Source: Galeruca laticollis (lineage: Eukaryota > Arthropoda > Insecta > Coleoptera > Chrysomelidae). From it: 64,000 nucleotides of DNA. How positions within the stretch are numbered: position 1 is the first letter of the stretch; every line of letters begins with the position of its first letter. Positions 46,831 to 57,949 of the stretch are shown piece after piece. The stretch is taken from assembly GCA_963921935.1 (NCBI GenBank), contig OY998178.1:201532862-201596861 (forward strand), read 5' to 3'. Position numbers and translations under genes: made by a program. The notes below the pieces were generated by a model that was given only the letters and a program-made list of their open reading frames with translations, was not told where the DNA came from and did not search any database.

Positions 46831-47350
46831 TATAACGAGAAAAACCTACAAACCCTCTCAGTGCTCGTTATAGGTATGCGGGTTGTCTCACGTGGTACAA
46901 CCCGTGCTCGCCAGTCGACTAGCTTCGAGTCGAAGAAGGGGTGGATTCTTCAAAAAATTATTGAGTATACAAAAAGGGCGCCAGAGAAGTTTTGGCAAGC
47001 ACCCAAGACTTCCTAAGTTAGCCCACAACTCCTCAGTGGGTTAAGAACACTCACTACACACTCCAAAGGTTAAACTGATAGGTAAATTATCATAAGTAAA
47101 TAAAAGTCAGCAAATACACCCTGATTGAAATTTTAATTAGTCTTGGTGGACCAAAAGTCTCTTTTCAAAATATTTAATACAATATCACTACCAAAAAGGA
47201 ATATTAAAAGTAACGTCTGAGCTCAGCTGAAGGCTGTAATCTCAGGGTGCAGAAGAGCTGAGGGCCCCAAACTACACCGATGTCTCAATTCAAAAATTCT
47301 AGAGAATCGACCAAATTGTTCATGTACAATATTCCAAAAATACAACGATA

Positions 47351-47420
<70 letters not shown>

Positions 47421-48817
47421 AAATCAACAATGTGTAGTTACAAGGGTTCACACTTCCGCAATTTATACCAGTATCAATATAGATATAAATAATTGCATAA
47501 GCCAAAAATTTAAATAACAACGAGTTTAGCGTTGCTGGAGAAAATACAACTCAAAATTATATACGGCGCAAATAATATACATAAAACCATTAGAAATAGG
47601 TAAAAACCACTAAATATCGCAATACTAGGTACGTACCATAGTGTTCCAGCGTATCTTAATCTATGAGCAAGATTTCAAAATTTTTAAATACAAAATACAA
47701 GTGTAAGCGAGATTATAGTAATTGCCGCAAGGAAAAAAGAAATAAAACTTAATATAAAAAAAACGGTAATATGTGAAGCATAGATGTGAGTTTACTACTG
47801 AGTTTGAAGAAATAAGAAAAGGAAAACTGTTAACTTATCCTTTTCCGGCACCAGAACAGGAACTGAAACTTCTCCAGATTAATCCAGTCCTCCTGGAACT
47901 CGTCTCACTGACCCATTAAATTCCACTCAGTGATTTTTTTTTGTTTTAATGTCCATATACAAAAACCCCCCTCAAATAGAGAAACGAATTAGCCTCTACA
48001 TAGGGTTTACATTTTACCCCGGTCAAATTTTCGACGTACCCCCGTAATATCCCATCATACTGACTATAATAACAATACTCGAAATTCGCAATTAATTACA
48101 CCTCATGACTTTTAACTGTATAAAAGCCACCTACTCTGAGAATAAAAACTATATGACTGGTTTTTTTCCGCTTAGCAAAAGAACTACGATACCAATAAAA
48201 ACCCATAATATAAAAACTACGTCGTTGGACACATCCCTGAATGTTTATACAACCCCTGTGATATATTCTTATTTCAACAAAATATAAAGCCATGAAGAAT
48301 ATGAATTAATAAGAATTTATGAAATATAACGAAACTATCTCGCGAAACCCAGATTACATACTCCAATAAATTACGAATCAAAGCAGAATTTCTACGTTAA
48401 ATTGCCTACAAAACTGTTAATTCCGAGAAAGTATTTTTTAACCATTTACCTTGTTAATGAATCCTTCCAGTAAACGCCGTCTACGGAAATTTACCTCAAA
48501 ACACAATTCCACTAAATTTTTATGGAACCCACAGTCATCGACTGTTTTGGGACCAGAAACCTATCGGGTCGGAGCTGCCAATTGTTGGTTACAGCTGTAT
48601 TTCTCCTCCCCTATGTCGGAATTGTCGGATTTTCCAATAAGCACTAATGGCTGCCAGAGCACATGCGAATATCTTTTGTTGAAATGGTGTATTTACACTT
48701 TGACGGCAAACGGAGGACTGAATTTTTAACTTCGTACCGATAGCGCTGTGACTTCTCTCAGTCGACAGGTTAGCCAATATTAAATTTACGACAGCTCGGC
48801 GAATTTTTTGCGTTACA
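46831..48817 (-). repeat. 3' LTR of Gypsy element A
   Basis: 1,987 bp, including a (TA)n tract (about 47351-47419). It differs from the 5' LTR at scattered sites but is almost identical to the LTR at 59758-61736. The last bases (minus strand) form a 9 bp stem with CTCGTTATA at about 46863-46871. Confidence 0.9.
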
Positions 48818-48831
48818 GATTCCCCCCCTTT
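48818..48831 (-). other. Polypurine tract of Gypsy element A
   Basis: On the minus strand AAAGGGGGGGAATC directly precedes the 3' LTR start TGTAACG. Confidence 0.85.
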
Positions 48832-48857
48832 CGTCAAAGAAAATTAACCCAGAAGGG

Positions 48858-51800
48858 TTAACTTTCATCGTCAGGCGGTTGCGTAGAGTATGGTTTCAAA
48901 TCCTTGCAGTGCCATACTCCTGCCGTAGCTCCATCCTTATCGTGCAACTCATACGTCCACGGAGATACCCTCTTAGTTATCGAGTAGGGCCCTATATACT
49001 TAGGCGCTAGCTTACGCGTGTAATACCTCGCAGCATCCTAAAGGACAAAATTCCTCTTCCACACTAAATCGTGCGGGAGATACTCCACATGCCTACGTCG
49101 CAGATTATGGCTATCACAAGCCTTCTGATTGGCATCCTCTAACCGTTTCCTGATGTCAGCGAACAATTTCCTAAAACTCTCGTTACGACTACTCTCGGGA
49201 GTACTCACACTATCTCCCAGATCTAAATCTGAATTATCAACATAATCGGCACCAGACAACAGCATAGACCTACCAAAATTAGCGAAATACGGTGTTACCT
49301 TCGTGACTTCATGAGTAGATGTTCTAATCGCACATCCTATCTCAGCGAGATGCTCGTCCCAACAACGATGATTATCCGAGACATAGGAAGCCATCATAGT
49401 CTTAATCACACGGTTAACTCTTTCACACGGGTTAGCCCTTGGATGATAATTGGCATTCAGCTTGATACGGCAGCTATATCGGGAAGCTAAGCTCCGGAAA
49501 AGATTACTACGGTATTGGGGACCATTATCACACAAAATCACCTTGGGTACCCCATATACAAGAAATACTTCATCTTTGATCTTACGAGCAACGGCCGCTG
49601 CAGACGCTGTTCTAAGTGGGTATATCAGCACGTACTTGGTCAAATAATCCGTAACGACAAGGATGAAAGAATTACCTCGTTTCGACCTTGGGAGAGGCCC
49701 CATCAGATCTGTGCATATCATTTTCCACGGACTGCTAGGCTTTGGATGAGACGCCATCTTATCAACAGGTTTACCTTGTGACACCTTATGCGCAGCACAC
49801 ACCTCACAACGATTAACATACCTAGCGACATCAACTCTCATTTTCGGCCAGTGAAAACGCTCAGCTACTCTGTGGAAGGTTTTAAAGATACCCGTATGTC
49901 CAGATGTGGGAGGAACATGGGCTTCCATGATAATACGCGACCTACCAGCTTCAGGAACTACCAGTTTCCAAGATTCACCAGGCGACAGCGGTTGTGTGTA
50001 CTTATTGACAACATGTTTGAAGAGAAGATTATCCTTCACACGCCAATCCGGAAATTTAAGGGGATTACTAGCGACATTCTTTACCTTCTTACAATACCAC
50101 TTATCATTGGTTGTATCAAACGGAGGGGGCGGTACCTCTTCAGGTGAAACCTCCACAGACACCTCATCGACCACAGGGACGAAACGATAAAGAGCATCTG
50201 GTACTACGTGTTCACGACCTTTGCGATGTATAATTTGGAAGTTATACTGTTGCATTTTGACTGCCCATCGGGCTAGACGACCCTTCGGACTCTGCAACTT
50301 CTGTAGCCACAGTAGACTATAGTGATCCGTAATGACGGTAAAAGAAACACCCTCTAAATAAGGCCGAAGTTGTTCCAATGCCCAAACCACAGCGAGACAT
50401 TCGCGTTCAGTGGTTGAAAAATTCCTTTCTTGGCGAGTAAGAGATCTACTTAGATAGCAAATAACCTTGTCACCATCCTCGTGAGGCTGACTCAACACAA
50501 CCCCTAAACCATAACCACTACTATCGGTCTGTACAACAAAGGGTTTATCAAAATCGGGACAAGTAAGAAACGGCGCAGAAACCAAACATTCCTTAACACG
50601 ACGAAACGAAGAATCACATTCAGAAGACCACACAAAAGGACGATTTTTCCTCAGAAGACCCGTAATGGGGACCATGATGGTTGAAAAATTAGGTATAAAT
50701 CTCCGGTACCAGGAGAAGGTTCCAACCACACGACGAACTTCCGTAATATTACGAGGAGTCGGTAACTCCAACATTGCCTTCACCTTATCCGGATCCACAT
50801 GCAACCCAAAACGATCCACTACATACCCAAGATACTTAATTTCAGGACGACAGAACTGACACTTATCCACGCTAACAGTAATTTTAGCATCCGCTAACCT
50901 CTTAAAAACCTCTTCGAGTACCCGTACATGTTCTTCGAAAGTTTGCGTACAAATAACCACGTCGTCAAGATAGACAAAAACATGCGGTTCAAGATCATGG
51001 CCTAAAACATTGTCGATAAGTCTCTGCCAGGTGGCTGGGGCATTATGTAAACCAAATGGTAGTCGTTTGAACTGGAATAGACCCCTATTAGGTACCGTAA
51101 AAGCAGTGTATTACCTTGAAGATTCGGCTACCGGAACTTGCCAATAAGCGGACTTGACATCTAAACTAGACAAATATTTAGCCTCACGTAACTTCTCTAA
51201 AGTATCCGTTACCAGGGGAAGAGGGTAACTATCTCGAACGGTGACGGCATTCAACTTCCTGTAATCCACGCAAAATCGGTAGGAATCATCCTTCTTCTTG
51301 ACCAGTAAAATTGGAGAAGCCCACGGACTATTTCTGGGTTCTACAACACCTAACTGCAGCATCTCATCCAATTTAGCATCAATATGCCTCTGTACAATGG
51401 GGTTGACCCTATAATATCGCTGCTTGATGGGGGGACTAGAAGTTACTATCACGTGTTCTACTCTATCGGTCCACCCTAGACCTTTTCCCATAATTTCCAT
51501 ATTCCTATCAATCACTGCTTGAAGTCTCTGCTGTTCCAAAGAAGTGAGTACCGTTCTAGACGACACATGTTTCACACTATTTATCAACACAGGATCTGCT
51601 GAAAAATGCCACTCGTCGTGACGAAGATCTGGGACAACGACCATCAAATTCCAAAAATCTACACCAAGGATCAAAACGTGAGTTAATTCAGGGACAACCA
51701 AAGCCTCAATCAACCGCATACGACCCCTCAAGACCACGGGTAACACTACGGTTCCAATACTCTGTAACACATTACCATTTGCCACTGTACAATTAGTCGT

Positions 51801-52082
51801 CCTACTTTTATCCAAAGTCAACCCTAAACAAGAAATTAACTCATATCCCTTACCTCCTAAAACAGTTCTTGAAGCGCCCGAATCCAAAAGTCCTGATAAA
51901 GTTTTCCCTAGGATATCTATCTTGAGATAAGGACGTTCATCATTCGCAGCGTGATCCATTACGTAATCTATGGCGACACGGAAATCATCGACCGGGGGGT
52001 TTTCACTGACGCACTCTACCCGATCATTCAAGCACGTCTTGGTTCGTTTCCCTGGTTGGATCTGGGAGAGCAAACAGGACAA
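48858..52082 (-). pseudogene. Gypsy pol polyprotein with two nonsense codons
   Basis: Entered by a -1 shift from gag at GGGAAAC (52046-52052). Order: aspartic protease (LLDSGAS, about 51880); reverse transcriptase with SPWASPILLVKKKD, the motif A Asp in LSSLDVKSAYWQ and the YLDDVVIC active site (about 50975); RNase H (VVQTDSSGYGLG, ERECLAVVWAL, TDHYSLLWL); integrase with an H-H-C-C zinc site (HVPPTSGHTG ... CEVCAAHK) and the catalytic triad in TDLMGP, CDNGPQY and NPCERVNR. TAA at 51111-51113 splits RT between motif A and YLDD, and TAG at 49038-49040 truncates the last ~60 residues. Both are in frame with the rest, so each is a single-base type lesion. The protein would copy element RNA to DNA and integrate it. 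Confidence 0.93.
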
Positions 52083-53404
52083 GTTCTAACTGTGTATCCC
52101 TCCTTTTTACATTTAAAACAATATTTTACACTGGTCGCCTGCAGACACCCTACAGCCCGATGTCCAGGCTGTTTACAACGAAAACACACTGTCTCTCTAG
52201 GGGCGGAAGACGAGATGGAGTTATGTGACGCTCTGATCTCAGCCACTGGTTCCACTTGCGAGGTTACATAAGCGAGGTCTGGCTCCAAACAATTCGATCT
52301 CCTCGAAGGTACACTATAATTCCCAATAGCCGATTTTCTGGCCTCCAGTCTACGACCCAAAGTCAACAATTCCCGCACACTATTAACCTCTACTAGACCC
52401 AAATGATTTTGATAATACGGCGCGATATTCCTCAACAAGATTTTGAGTTGCGTCTCCTCCGAAATAGGGCAAGACAGCCTTTTAAAATAACCAGACAACA
52501 CAGCCAAGTAGATTCCCATGCTTTCGTCCGGACCTTGAGTCCTCCTTTTGATTTCCTCGAACAGTTTTTCATTGTAATCTACCGATAAATACTCTTCCCG
52601 TAATAGATCCACGAATTCATCCCAAGAGTTTACCTCTTCTCTATAAGCTAAATAAAACTGATAAGCCCTACCAGAAAATAAATCGATACCACTAGCTAAC
52701 AAAGTTTCCTTATCCACATTACGCGAAACTCGATACTCTTCCACTTTTTCCAGAAAGCTCGATAGTGGAATACCTTTGGGATCTCCAGAAAACACCAAAC
52801 CCCACTTGCTAGGCAAGATCGTCTTAATACTAGACAAGTTCCTCGACGCATTACCAGGATTAGGAAGTGGTCTGACTTCATTGAGAGTCGATCTACGGAT
52901 AGTTGACAAATTTGCAAAGGACGGCCCAAATTGAGAGAGGATTTCCAATTGGGGGGGTTGAGATTGACGAGAACGCTCATGTCTAGAAGCCTTACTTCCC
53001 AATGATTCGTATAAGGAGAGAGCTTTAGCCATTAGTTCATCTACTTTTGCCCTCTGTCGAACACCAGCATCACCTGCTTCGAAATTAGTCGCACGTTCCA
53101 ACCGACCTATGACATGCACCAACTGACTCTTTAATTTCTGGAAATTATCACTCACACGAGTTTCATTGAACTCTTCTACACCGGGCTCAATCTGATCTAA
53201 CTTATTCTCAACTGCACTCAAGTCTTCGGCAGCTGTATACGGATCCTCTGGCGGATCTATACTATCATCTTCCTTCTCTACCTGCAACGCTAAAGTTAAA
53301 CTACGCCGCATCTCAGACACCGTGCCACTTGCAATACCCCGTATTGTCAACTCATACACAAGCTCATCCTGAACCAACCGATTAACCACAAACCTACGAG
53401 ACAT
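52028..53404 (-). CDS. Gypsy Gag protein
   Basis: 458 residues from ATG at 53402-53404 to TGA at 52028-52030, with no internal lesion. The N-terminal third is charged and mixed helical. The gag core lies at residues ~190-360 (WGLVFSGDPKGIPLSSFLEKVEEY, then YSDxxEE-like, LLREEYL and RRTQGPDESMGIYL segments). The C-terminus carries two zinc knuckles, CFRCKQPGHRAVGC (canonical CX2CX4HX4C) and CFKCKKEGYTVRTC, where Tyr replaces the zinc-binding His. Gag forms the particle that packages element RNA in the cytoplasm. The end of the gene overlaps pol by 55 nt. Confidence 0.92.
   Translation of the reverse strand: MSRRFVVNRLVQDELVYELTIRGIASGTVSEMRRSLTLALQVEKEDDSIDPPEDPYTAAEDLSAVENKLDQIEPGVEEFNETRVSDNFQKLKSQLVHVIGRLERATNFEAGDAGVRQRAKVDELMAKALSLYESLGSKASRHERSRQSQPPQLEILSQFGPSFANLSTIRRSTLNEVRPLPNPGNASRNLSSIKTILPSKWGLVFSGDPKGIPLSSFLEKVEEYRVSRNVDKETLLASGIDLFSGRAYQFYLAYREEVNSWDEFVDLLREEYLSVDYNEKLFEEIKRRTQGPDESMGIYLAVLSGYFKRLSCPISEETQLKILLRNIAPYYQNHLGLVEVNSVRELLTLGRRLEARKSAIGNYSVPSRRSNCLEPDLAYVTSQVEPVAEIRASHNSISSSAPRETVCFRCKQPGHRAVGCLQATSVKYCFKCKKEGYTVRTCPVCSPRSNQGNEPRRA
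52046..52052 (-). promoter_or_regulatory. -1 ribosomal frameshift heptamer between gag and pol
   Basis: On the minus strand GGGAAAC is read in gag as G GGA AAC, eight codons before the gag stop window closes, and as GGG AAA C in the pol frame. This matches the X XXY YYZ slippery rule and lies inside the gag-pol overlap. Confidence 0.8.
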
Positions 53405-54014
53405 TTCTTTTTCTTTTTAAGAAAAAGTTGAAAATTGATCAAAGTTTAAAAAAAAGATAAAATCTACAATATTGAATTTTTCAAAATTCCAATAATCAAT
53501 CAGTATGAAAAGAAAATAAATGTTGCCCACGAACCAATAAACTCTTGTCCGATTTCTACCATAAAATTTTCAGTTTGATATCTATTATAGTCTCACAGAA
53601 TAAGGTATGTTGTTTACCAATTACGTCCAGTAAAACAATTCCCTTCGAATTGAACACAACCCTAGATTTACTAAAAACACTTAAATCTGGCACAATCAAA
53701 ACATATTAAGGGAAATTATTTCCAGGTACGCCCCAATAAAACAATTACCCTCAAAATTGAAGCAAGCCCCAGATTCCCTACAAAACCCACTTAAATCTGG
53801 TGCAGCCAATAGCTAAAAAAAGCAAAAAAAAAACAAACTGAAAATATATCTGCAAATCTAACTTATCAAAAGTTCTAGTTCAATCAAATGGCAACAAATA
53901 AAATTTAGATTTTTAAAGTTGTAGTTTAATCAAAGATGCTAAAAAAAATTTAATTTCAAAAGTTTAAGTTTAAATTACGGGATATGTATTGCTGACACAA
54001 AAAAAATTACTGAC
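53405..54014 (-). other. Gypsy leader (5' untranslated region)
   Basis: Region between PBS and the gag ATG. AT-rich with two similar C/A-rich blocks (about 53620-53690 and 53735-53810, both with an AAACAATT(A)CCC motif and CTTAAATCTGG), i.e. an internal duplication. No ORF. Confidence 0.7.
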
Positions 54015-54033
54015 GGCCCCACGTTGGGCGCCA
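54015..54033 (-). other. Primer-binding site of Gypsy element A
   Basis: On the minus strand TGGCGCCCAACGTGGGGCC lies 6 nt downstream of the 5' LTR end. The priming tRNA was not identified. Confidence 0.8.
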
Positions 54034-54039
54034 AAAACA

Positions 54040-54555
54040 TATAACGAGAAAAACCTACAAACCTTCTCAGTGCTCGTTATAGGTATGCGGGTTGTCTCAC
54101 GTGGTACAACCCGTGCTCGCCAGTCGACTAGCTTCGAGTCGAAGAAGGGGTGGATTCTTCAAAAAATTATTGAGTATACAAAAAGGGCGCCAGAGAAGTT
54201 TTGGCAAGCACCCAAGACTTCCTAAGTTAGCCCACATTTCCTCAGTGGGTTAACAACACTCACTACACACTCCAAAGGTTAAACTGATAGGTAAATTATC
54301 ATAAGTAAATAAAAGTCAGCAAATACACCCTGATTGAAATTTTAATTAGTCATGGTGGACCAAAGGTCTCTTTTCAAAATATTAAAAACAATATCACTAC
54401 CAAAAAGAAATATTACAAGTAACGTCTGAGCTCAGCTGAAGGCTGTAATCTCAGGGTGCAGAAGAGCTGAGGGCCCCAAACTACACCGATGTCTCAATTC
54501 AAAAATTCTAGAGATCGACCAAATTGTTCATGTACAATATTCCAAAAATACAACG

Positions 54556-54596
<41 letters not shown>

Positions 54597-55988
54597 AAAT
54601 CAACAATGTATAGTTACAAGGGTTCACACTTCCGCAATTTATACCAGTATCAATATAGATATAAATAATTGCATAAGCCAAAAATTTAAATAACAACGAG
54701 TTTAGCGTTGCTGGAGAAAATACAACTCAAAATTATATACGGCGCAAATTATATACATAAAACCATTAGAAATAGGTAAAAACCACTAAATATCGCAATA
54801 CTAGGTACGTACCATAGTGTTCCAGCGTATCTTAATCTATGAGCAAGATTTCAAAATTTTTAAATACAAAATACAAGTGTAAGCGAGATTATAGTAATTG
54901 CCGCAAGGAAAAAAGAAATAAAACTTAATATAAAAAAAACGGTAATATGTGAAGCATAGATGTGAGTTCACTACTGAGTTTGAAGAAATAAGAAAAGGAA
55001 AACTGTTAACTTATCCTTTTCCGGCACCAGAACAGGAACTGAAACTTCTCCAGATTAATCCAGTCCTCCTGGAACTGGTCTCACTGACCCATTAAATTCC
55101 ACTCAGTGATTTTTTTTTAATGTCCATATACAAAAACCCCCCTTAAATAGAGAAACGAATTAGCCTCTACATAGGGTTTACATTTTACCCCGGTCAAATT
55201 TTCGACGTACCCCCGTAATATCCCATCATACTGACTATAATAACAATACCCGAAATTCGCAAATAATTACACCTCATGACTATTAACTGTATAAAAGCCA
55301 CCTACTCTGAGAATAAAAACTATATGACTGGTTTTTTTCCGCTTAGCAAAAGAACTACGATACCAATAAAAACCCATAATATAAAAACTACGTCGTTGGA
55401 CACATCCCTGAATGTTTATACAACCCCTGTGATATATTCTTATTTCAACAAAATATAAAGCCATGAAGAATATGAATTAATAAGAATTTATGAAATATAA
55501 CGAAACTATCCCGCGAAACCCAGATTACATACTCCAATAAATTACGAATCAAAGCAGAATTTTTACGTTAAATTGCCTACAAAACTGTTAATTCCGAGAA
55601 AGTATTTTTCAACCATTTACCTTGTTAATGAATCCATCCAGCAAACGCCGTCTACGGAAATTTACCTCAAAACACAATTCCACTAAATTTTCATGGAACC
55701 CACAGTCATCGACCGTTTTGGGACCAGAAACCTATCGGGTCGGAGCTGCCAATTGTTGGCTCCAGCTGTATTTCTCCTCCCCTATGTCGGAATTGTCGGA
55801 TTTTCCAATAAGCACTAATGGCTGCCAGAGCACATGCGAATATCTTTTGTTGAAATGGTGTGTTTACACCTTGACGGCAAATGGAGGACTGAATTTTTAA
55901 CTTCGTACCGATAGCGCTGTGACTTCTCTCAGTCGACAGGTTAGCCAATATTAAATTTACGACAGCTTGGCGAATTTTTCACGTTACA
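54040..55988 (-). repeat. 5' LTR of Gypsy element A
   Basis: 1,949 bp, co-linear with 46831-48817, with a shorter TA tract and scattered substitutions. It is followed on the right by satellite starting ACCCTCATAAAAG. Confidence 0.9.
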
Positions 55989-57930
55989 ACCCTCATAAAA
56001 GAATTCGACTAATTTCGTTTTATTCCTACTATCACTACCTAGTTATGTATCGATTTTCAGAGTGATCACTTTTTCCCTTCTGCCCTTTTCCATGTTTTGG
56101 AATTGGCTGCTACCCTCTTTAACCCTGTTATACCCCTCGCAAGAGAATCCGACTAGTCTCGTTTTATTGTACTATGACTACCTAGTTATATATCGATTTG
56201 CAGAGTGACAACTTTTTCCCTTCAGCCCTTTTTCATGTTTCGGAATTGGCCGCTACCCCCTTTAACCCTGTTATACCCCTCATAAGAGGATCCCTCTAGT
56301 CTCGTTTTATTTTTACTATAGGTACCTAGTTATATATCGATTTTCAGAGTGATAACTTTTTCCCTTCAGCCCTTTTTCTTGTTTTGGAATTAGCTGCTAC
56401 CCCCTTTCACCCAGTTATACCCCTCGTAAGACAATCAGACTACTCTGGTTTTATTTCTACTGTAACTACCTAGTTGTATGTCGATTTTCAGAGTGATAAC
56501 TTTTTCCCTTCTGCCCTTTCCCATGTTTCGGAATTGGCCGATACCCACTTTAACCCTGTTATACCCCTCGTAAGAGAATCCGACTGGTCTCTTTTTATTT
56601 GTACTATAACTACCTAGTTATATATCGATTTGCAGAGTGACAACTTTTTCCCTTCTGCCCTTTTCCATGTTTCGGAATTGGCCGCTACCCCCTTTAACCC
56701 TGTTATACCCCTCATAAGAGGATCCCTCTAGTCTCGTTTTATTTTTACTATAGCTACCTAGTTATAAATTGATTTTCAGAGTGATAACTTTTTCCCTTCA
56801 CCCCTTTTTCTTGTTTTGGAATTGGCTGCTACCCCCTTTCACCCAGTTATACCCCTCGTAAGACAATCAGACTACTCTGGTTTTATTTCTACTGTAACTA
56901 CCTAGTTGTATGTCGATTTTCAGAGTGATAACTTTTTCCCTTCTGCCCTTTCCCATGTTTCGGAATTGGCCGATACCCCCTTTAACCCTGTAATACCCCT
57001 CGTAAGAGAATCAGACTAGTCTCGTTTTATTTCTACTGTAACTACCTAGTTGTATGTCGGTTTGCAGAGTGATAACTTTTCCCTTCTACCCTTTTTCATG
57101 TTTTGTAATTTGCTGCTACCCCCTTTCACCCTGTTATACCCCTCGTAAATCAATAAGACTAATCTCTTTCTATTTCTACTATGATTACCTAGTTGTATAT
57201 CGATTTTCAGAGTAAGAACTTTTTCCCTTCTGCCCTTTTTCCCTTCTGCCCTTTTTCATGTTTTGGAATTGGCTGCTACCCCCTTTAACCCTGTTATACC
57301 CCTCGTAAGAGAATCCGACTAGTCTCGTTTTATTTGTACTATAACTACCTACTTATATATCGATTTTCAGAGTGATAACTTTTTCCCTGCTGCCCTTTTT
57401 CATGTTTTGGAATTGGCCGCTACGCCCTTTCACCCTGTTATACCCCTCGTAAGAGAATCAGACTAGTCTAGTTTTATTTATACTGTAATTACCTAGTTGT
57501 ATGTCGATTTTCAGAGTGATAAGTTTTTCCCTTCTGCCCTTTTCCATGTTTCGGAATCGGACGCTACCCCCTTTAACCCTATTATACCTCTCATAAGAGA
57601 ATCCGACTAATCTCGTTTTATTTCTACTATAGCTACCTAGTTATATATCGATTTTCAGAGTGATAACTTTTTCCCTCCTGCCCTTTTCCATGTTTTGGAA
57701 TTGGCTGCTACCCCCTTTCACCCTGTTATACCCCTCGTAAGAGAATCAGAATAATCTCATTTTATTCCTACTGTAACTACCTAGTTGTATGTCGATTTTC
57801 AGAGTGATAACTTTTTCCCTTCTGCCCTTCTCCATGTTTCGGAATTGGCCGCTACCCCCTTTAACCCTGTTATACCCCTCATAAGAGAATCCGACTAGTC
57901 CCGTTTTAGTTCTACTATAGCTACCTAGTT
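55989..57930 (+). repeat. Satellite array, right of Gypsy element A
   Basis: About 13 monomers of the same ~145 bp satellite as 44179-46830, in the same orientation. Confidence 0.93.
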
Positions 57931-57949
57931 ATATATATATATATATAAA
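57931..57949. repeat. Junction of the tandem duplication, with short TA expansion
   Basis: A monomer reading CTACCTAGTTATATATCG elsewhere is replaced by a TATATATATATATAAA run, after which the sequence continues as at 45027 (TTTTCAGAGTGATAAC). Confidence 0.7.

Larger units (their letters stand above)
46831..55988 (-). mobile_element. Gypsy-type (Metaviridae) LTR retrotransposon, element A
   Basis: 9.16 kb on the minus strand, inserted in the satellite. 5' LTR 54040-55988, PBS 54015-54033, gag 52028-53404, pol 48858-52082 in the -1 frame, PPT 48818-48831, 3' LTR 46831-48817. The LTRs start TGTAACG and end CGTTATA. Satellite sequence flanks it with a short ACCC(C)T-type target repeat. Pol ends only ~40 bp before the 3' LTR, so there is no envelope gene. 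Two nonsense codons in pol make it non-autonomous. Confidence 0.93.
45030..57949. repeat. Unit of a ~12.92 kb tandem segmental duplication
   Basis: Sequence from about 45030 onward recurs from about 57950 to the window end with an offset of 12,919-12,927 bp. In the ~6 kb overlap I noticed only about four substitutions and a TA-repeat length change. The unit covers satellite, a whole Gypsy element and more satellite. Confidence 0.85.

Noticed and set aside
46741..47016. Frame spanning satellite and LTR end, repeated at 53989 and 59668
   Set aside because: It crosses the insertion junction of the Gypsy element, so it cannot be a real gene.
48451..48837. Short frames inside the Gypsy LTR, repeated at 55622-55948 and 61370-61756
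   Set aside because: They recur only because the LTR recurs, lack any domain, and sit opposite or across the LTR promoter region.
49450..50190. Plus-strand frames opposite pol, repeated at 62369-63109
   Set aside because: Shadows of the RNase H and integrase coding sequence.
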